From: Actinomycetota bacterium
Lineage (GTDB): Bacteria > Actinomycetota > Acidimicrobiia > IMCC26256 > JACDBD01
NCBI GenBank assembly: GCA_013695115.1
Contig: JACDBD010000145.1
Span: forward strand, 1-6,309
Direction of reading: 5' to 3'
Length of the DNA stretch: 6,309 bases
The first letter of the stretch is position 1, and the number at the start of each line of letters is the position of its first letter. Below are positions 5,100 through 6,309 of this stretch, one piece after another. The translations under genes were made by a program, and so were the position numbers. The notes below the pieces were generated by a model that ran no database searches, was not told the DNA's origin, and was given only the letters and a program-made list of their open reading frames with translations.

Positions 5100-5651
5100 A
5101 TGGTGCTCGCGGCGTATCTGGACGGTCCGTACAAGCTCATCCTGCTGCTGCACATCCTGGCGGCGATCGTCGGGTTCGGCGCGTCGTTCCTCAACGCCAT
5201 CTACGGAGGGCAGGCAAAGGGGCGCCGCGGCGCCGAAGGCCTCGCCATCGCCCAGGCGAACTACCTGGTCTCGAGCATCGCCGAGTACTTCATCTACGGG
5301 GTGTTCGTGACCGGGATCCTCCTCGTGTTGTTCAGCGAAAATCGTGGGAGCCGAGTGTGGGAGTTCGGCGACACCTGGATCTGGGGCGCGATCGTGCTCT
5401 ACGTCGTCGGTCTGGGCGTCGCCCACGGCATTCTCCGCCCCAACGTCCGGCGCATGAACTCGCTCATGGAGCAGCTCGTCCACATGGGCGCGCCGCCGGG
5501 CGAGCCCTCGGCTACGCCTTCGCCGGCGAGCTCGCTGCCGCCGCAGGTGCAGGAGATGCAGGAGCGCGCCAAACGGGTCGGGCTCGCCGGCGCCATCCTC
5601 AACGTCGACCTCGTGCTCATCCTCGCCTTGATGGTGTGGAAGCCGGGATAA
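5100..5651 (+). CDS. Four-helix integral membrane protein, DUF2269-like
   Basis: The 183-residue protein has four likely membrane segments: about 11-35 (K-L-I-L-L-L-H-I-L-A-A-I-V-G-F-G), 58-78, 91-113 and 160-181. The first contains a membrane-embedded His (H18) in the pattern L-L-H-I-L-A-A-I-V-x-F-G, and A-H-G occurs at 108-110; this resembles the DUF2269 family of predicted inner-membrane proteins, whose function I do not know. Between helices 3 and 4 is a soluble stretch: basic just after helix 3 (R-P-N-V-R-R), a Pro/Ser/Ala-rich segment at 131-148, then a charged Q-E-M-Q-E-R-A-K-R segment. No cleavable signal peptide is evident. The gene diverges from nucS across 53 bases and is followed after five bases by a small membrane protein gene, so the two are probably one operon. 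The family call rests on recall of pattern, not a search. Confidence 0.7.
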   Translation: MVLAAYLDGPYKLILLLHILAAIVGFGASFLNAIYGGQAKGRRGAEGLAIAQANYLVSSIAEYFIYGVFVTGILLVLFSENRGSRVWEFGDTWIWGAIVLYVVGLGVAHGILRPNVRRMNSLMEQLVHMGAPPGEPSATPSPASSLPPQVQEMQERAKRVGLAGAILNVDLVLILALMVWKPG

Positions 5652-5656
5652 CTGCA

Positions 5657-5890
5657 ATGAGCTTCTACGACGAGCTGCTGCTCGAGGTGATCGCGGCGGT
5701 CGGCGCGGCCCTGTTCATCGGCAACCTGGTGGCGCTGGTGCGTCGCCGGCGTGACCGCCAGGCAACACCGGTGGGGCGAAAGCCGCGAAGTGCCGACTTG
5801 CCGGAGGCACCGGTGGCGCGCACCGTCGTGTACATGGCGCTCGGATTTGTCGTCATGGTCTGGGGGGTCGGCTCGCTGCTGGCCGGCTGA
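5657..5890 (+). CDS. Small two-helix membrane protein, 77 residues, unknown function
   Basis: I do not recognise this family. The ATG at 5657 follows the TAA of the DUF2269-like gene by five bases, without an obvious Shine-Dalgarno, so coupled translation is likely. The protein has two hydrophobic segments, about 7-28 (L-L-L-E-V-I-A-A-V-G-A-A-L-F-I-G) and 56-75 (T-V-V-Y-M-A-L-G-F-V-V-M-V-W-G-V-G). They are joined by a strongly basic loop at 29-45 (R-R-R-R-D-R-Q then G-R-K-P-R). By the positive-inside rule, the loop is cytoplasmic and both ends face out: an inverted hairpin. The same frame stays open well upstream (back to about 5357), but that stretch is Arg-rich and overlaps the membrane gene, so the 5657 start is preferred. 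A partner or stabilising subunit of the preceding protein is a guess from position only. Confidence 0.7.
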   Translation: MSFYDELLLEVIAAVGAALFIGNLVALVRRRRDRQATPVGRKPRSADLPEAPVARTVVYMALGFVVMVWGVGSLLAG

Positions 5891-5901
5891 GGCGAAGCGC
5901 C
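5891..5901. other. Short hairpin between convergent genes
   Basis: GGCG at 5891-5894 pairs with CGCC at 5898-5901 around a three-base loop, directly after the small membrane gene's stop, in the 31-base gap before the 3' end of the modC-like gene. The stem is four pairs with no T-run, so any terminator role is speculative. Confidence 0.2.
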
Positions 5902-5921
5902 GAGAGCGGGAAGGCTGAGCT

Positions 5922-6309
5922 CTACGCCGGGTACACCGCGATCTCGGTCGCCTTCACCGACGCCCAGAGGGTGCTCCCCTCCTCGACGCCAAGGTCGTGG
6001 ACGGCCGCCGGGGTCACCTCCGCGACCACAGGAACGGGGCCGTCGAGCCTCACCCGCACCCGGTCGCCCTCGTGGTCGATGGTGCCCACCGTCCCCTCCC
6101 ACACGTTGCGCGGACTGCCGGCGGGTCGTTCCCCGCGATGGAGCGCGACCGCCCGGGGGTGCAGGACCGCGAGCACGTCGCCCGGCGACGGTACGTCCGC
6201 GACCGTCAGCCGCGCCCCGCTGCGGAGCACGACGTCGTGGCCGCGGACCGTCCCCTCCAGCAGGTTCACGCCCACGAGATCCGCGACGTAGCGGGACCGT
6301 GGCCGCCCT
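5922..6309 (-). CDS. modC: Molybdate ABC transporter ATP-binding protein ModC-type, C-terminal part (5' end beyond the window)
   Basis: Only the last 128 residues are visible, running from the right edge to a TAG at 5924-5922. The first residues, R-P-R-S-R-Y-V-A-D-L-V-G-V-N-L-L-E-G, match the segment that links the nucleotide-binding domain to the regulatory region in ModC-type ATPases. The middle L-A-V-L-H-P-R-A-V-A-L-H is characteristic. The end is a molybdate-binding Mop/TOBE domain: V-W-E-G-T-V-G-T-I-D-H-E-G-D-R-V-R-V-R-L-D-G, then P-V-V-A-E-V-T-P-A-A-V and W-A-S-V-K-A-T-E-I-A-V-Y-P-A. ModC energises molybdate import with ModA and ModB, which would be expected upstream on the - strand, outside the window. 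The Walker and signature motifs are not visible, so a related TOBE-carrying importer (tungstate, sulfate) cannot be excluded. An internal GTG at 6275-6273 is not the start, since conserved sequence continues upstream. Confidence 0.82.
   Translation of the reverse strand, partial: GRPRSRYVADLVGVNLLEGTVRGHDVVLRSGARLTVADVPSPGDVLAVLHPRAVALHRGERPAGSPRNVWEGTVGTIDHEGDRVRVRLDGPVPVVAEVTPAAVHDLGVEEGSTLWASVKATEIAVYPA

Noticed and set aside
3841..5310. Long + strand open frame (about 489 codons) spanning the crotonase gene, the nucS locus and the start of the membrane gene
   Set aside because: It crosses three well-supported genes in other frames, including nucS on the other strand, and its product is Arg/Ala-rich without motifs. 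It is a composition artefact.

Overview
The window is GC-rich bacterial chromosome with dense genes and short gaps; the only gap over 200 bases is the 214-base dnaB leader (1955-2168), and no stretch over 300 bases lacks a gene. An actinobacterium is the best reading. The left half is the conserved block rpsF-ssb-rpsR-rplI-dnaB, in the order seen near the origin in actinobacteria such as Mycobacterium. A NucS/EndoMS mismatch endonuclease, the actinobacterial and archaeal substitute for MutS/MutL, lies downstream. A deep or non-model lineage such as Acidimicrobiia is possible, because the S18 protein is atypical, but the class cannot be fixed from this window.

Layout: (1) 1-1954, + strand: the 3' part of rpsF, then ssb, rpsR and rplI. 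rpsF and rpsR encode the S6-S18 pair of the 30S platform, rplI encodes 50S protein L9, and ssb encodes the single-strand DNA-binding protein. rpsR and rplI overlap by ATGA. (2) 1955-2168: a leader rich in CACAGG/CCACA elements, with one inverted pair and weak hairpins. (3) 2169-3560: dnaB, the replicative helicase, intact and without an intein. (4) 3587-4366: a crotonase-fold protein of the ECHDC3-like branch lacking both hydratase glutamates. (5) 4387-5046, - strand: nucS, convergent with the crotonase gene. (6) 5100-5890, + strand: a two-gene membrane cassette (a DUF2269-like four-helix protein and a 77-residue two-helix protein), divergent from nucS across a 53-base gap. (7) 5922-6309, - strand: the 3' end of a ModC-type molybdate transporter ATPase, mostly its TOBE/Mop region, running off the right edge.

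The window joins ribosomal protein genes to three DNA-maintenance genes: ssb (template protection), dnaB (fork unwinding) and nucS (mismatch removal, probably through the sliding clamp). The rest are metabolic or membrane genes with no evident link to replication. The most unusual points are the long acidic C-terminal tail of S18, whose end is built from a degenerate 15-base tandem repeat, and the repeated CCACA elements ahead of dnaB. I found no mobile element, CRISPR array, tRNA or rRNA, and no convincing new multi-gene defence or metabolic system.
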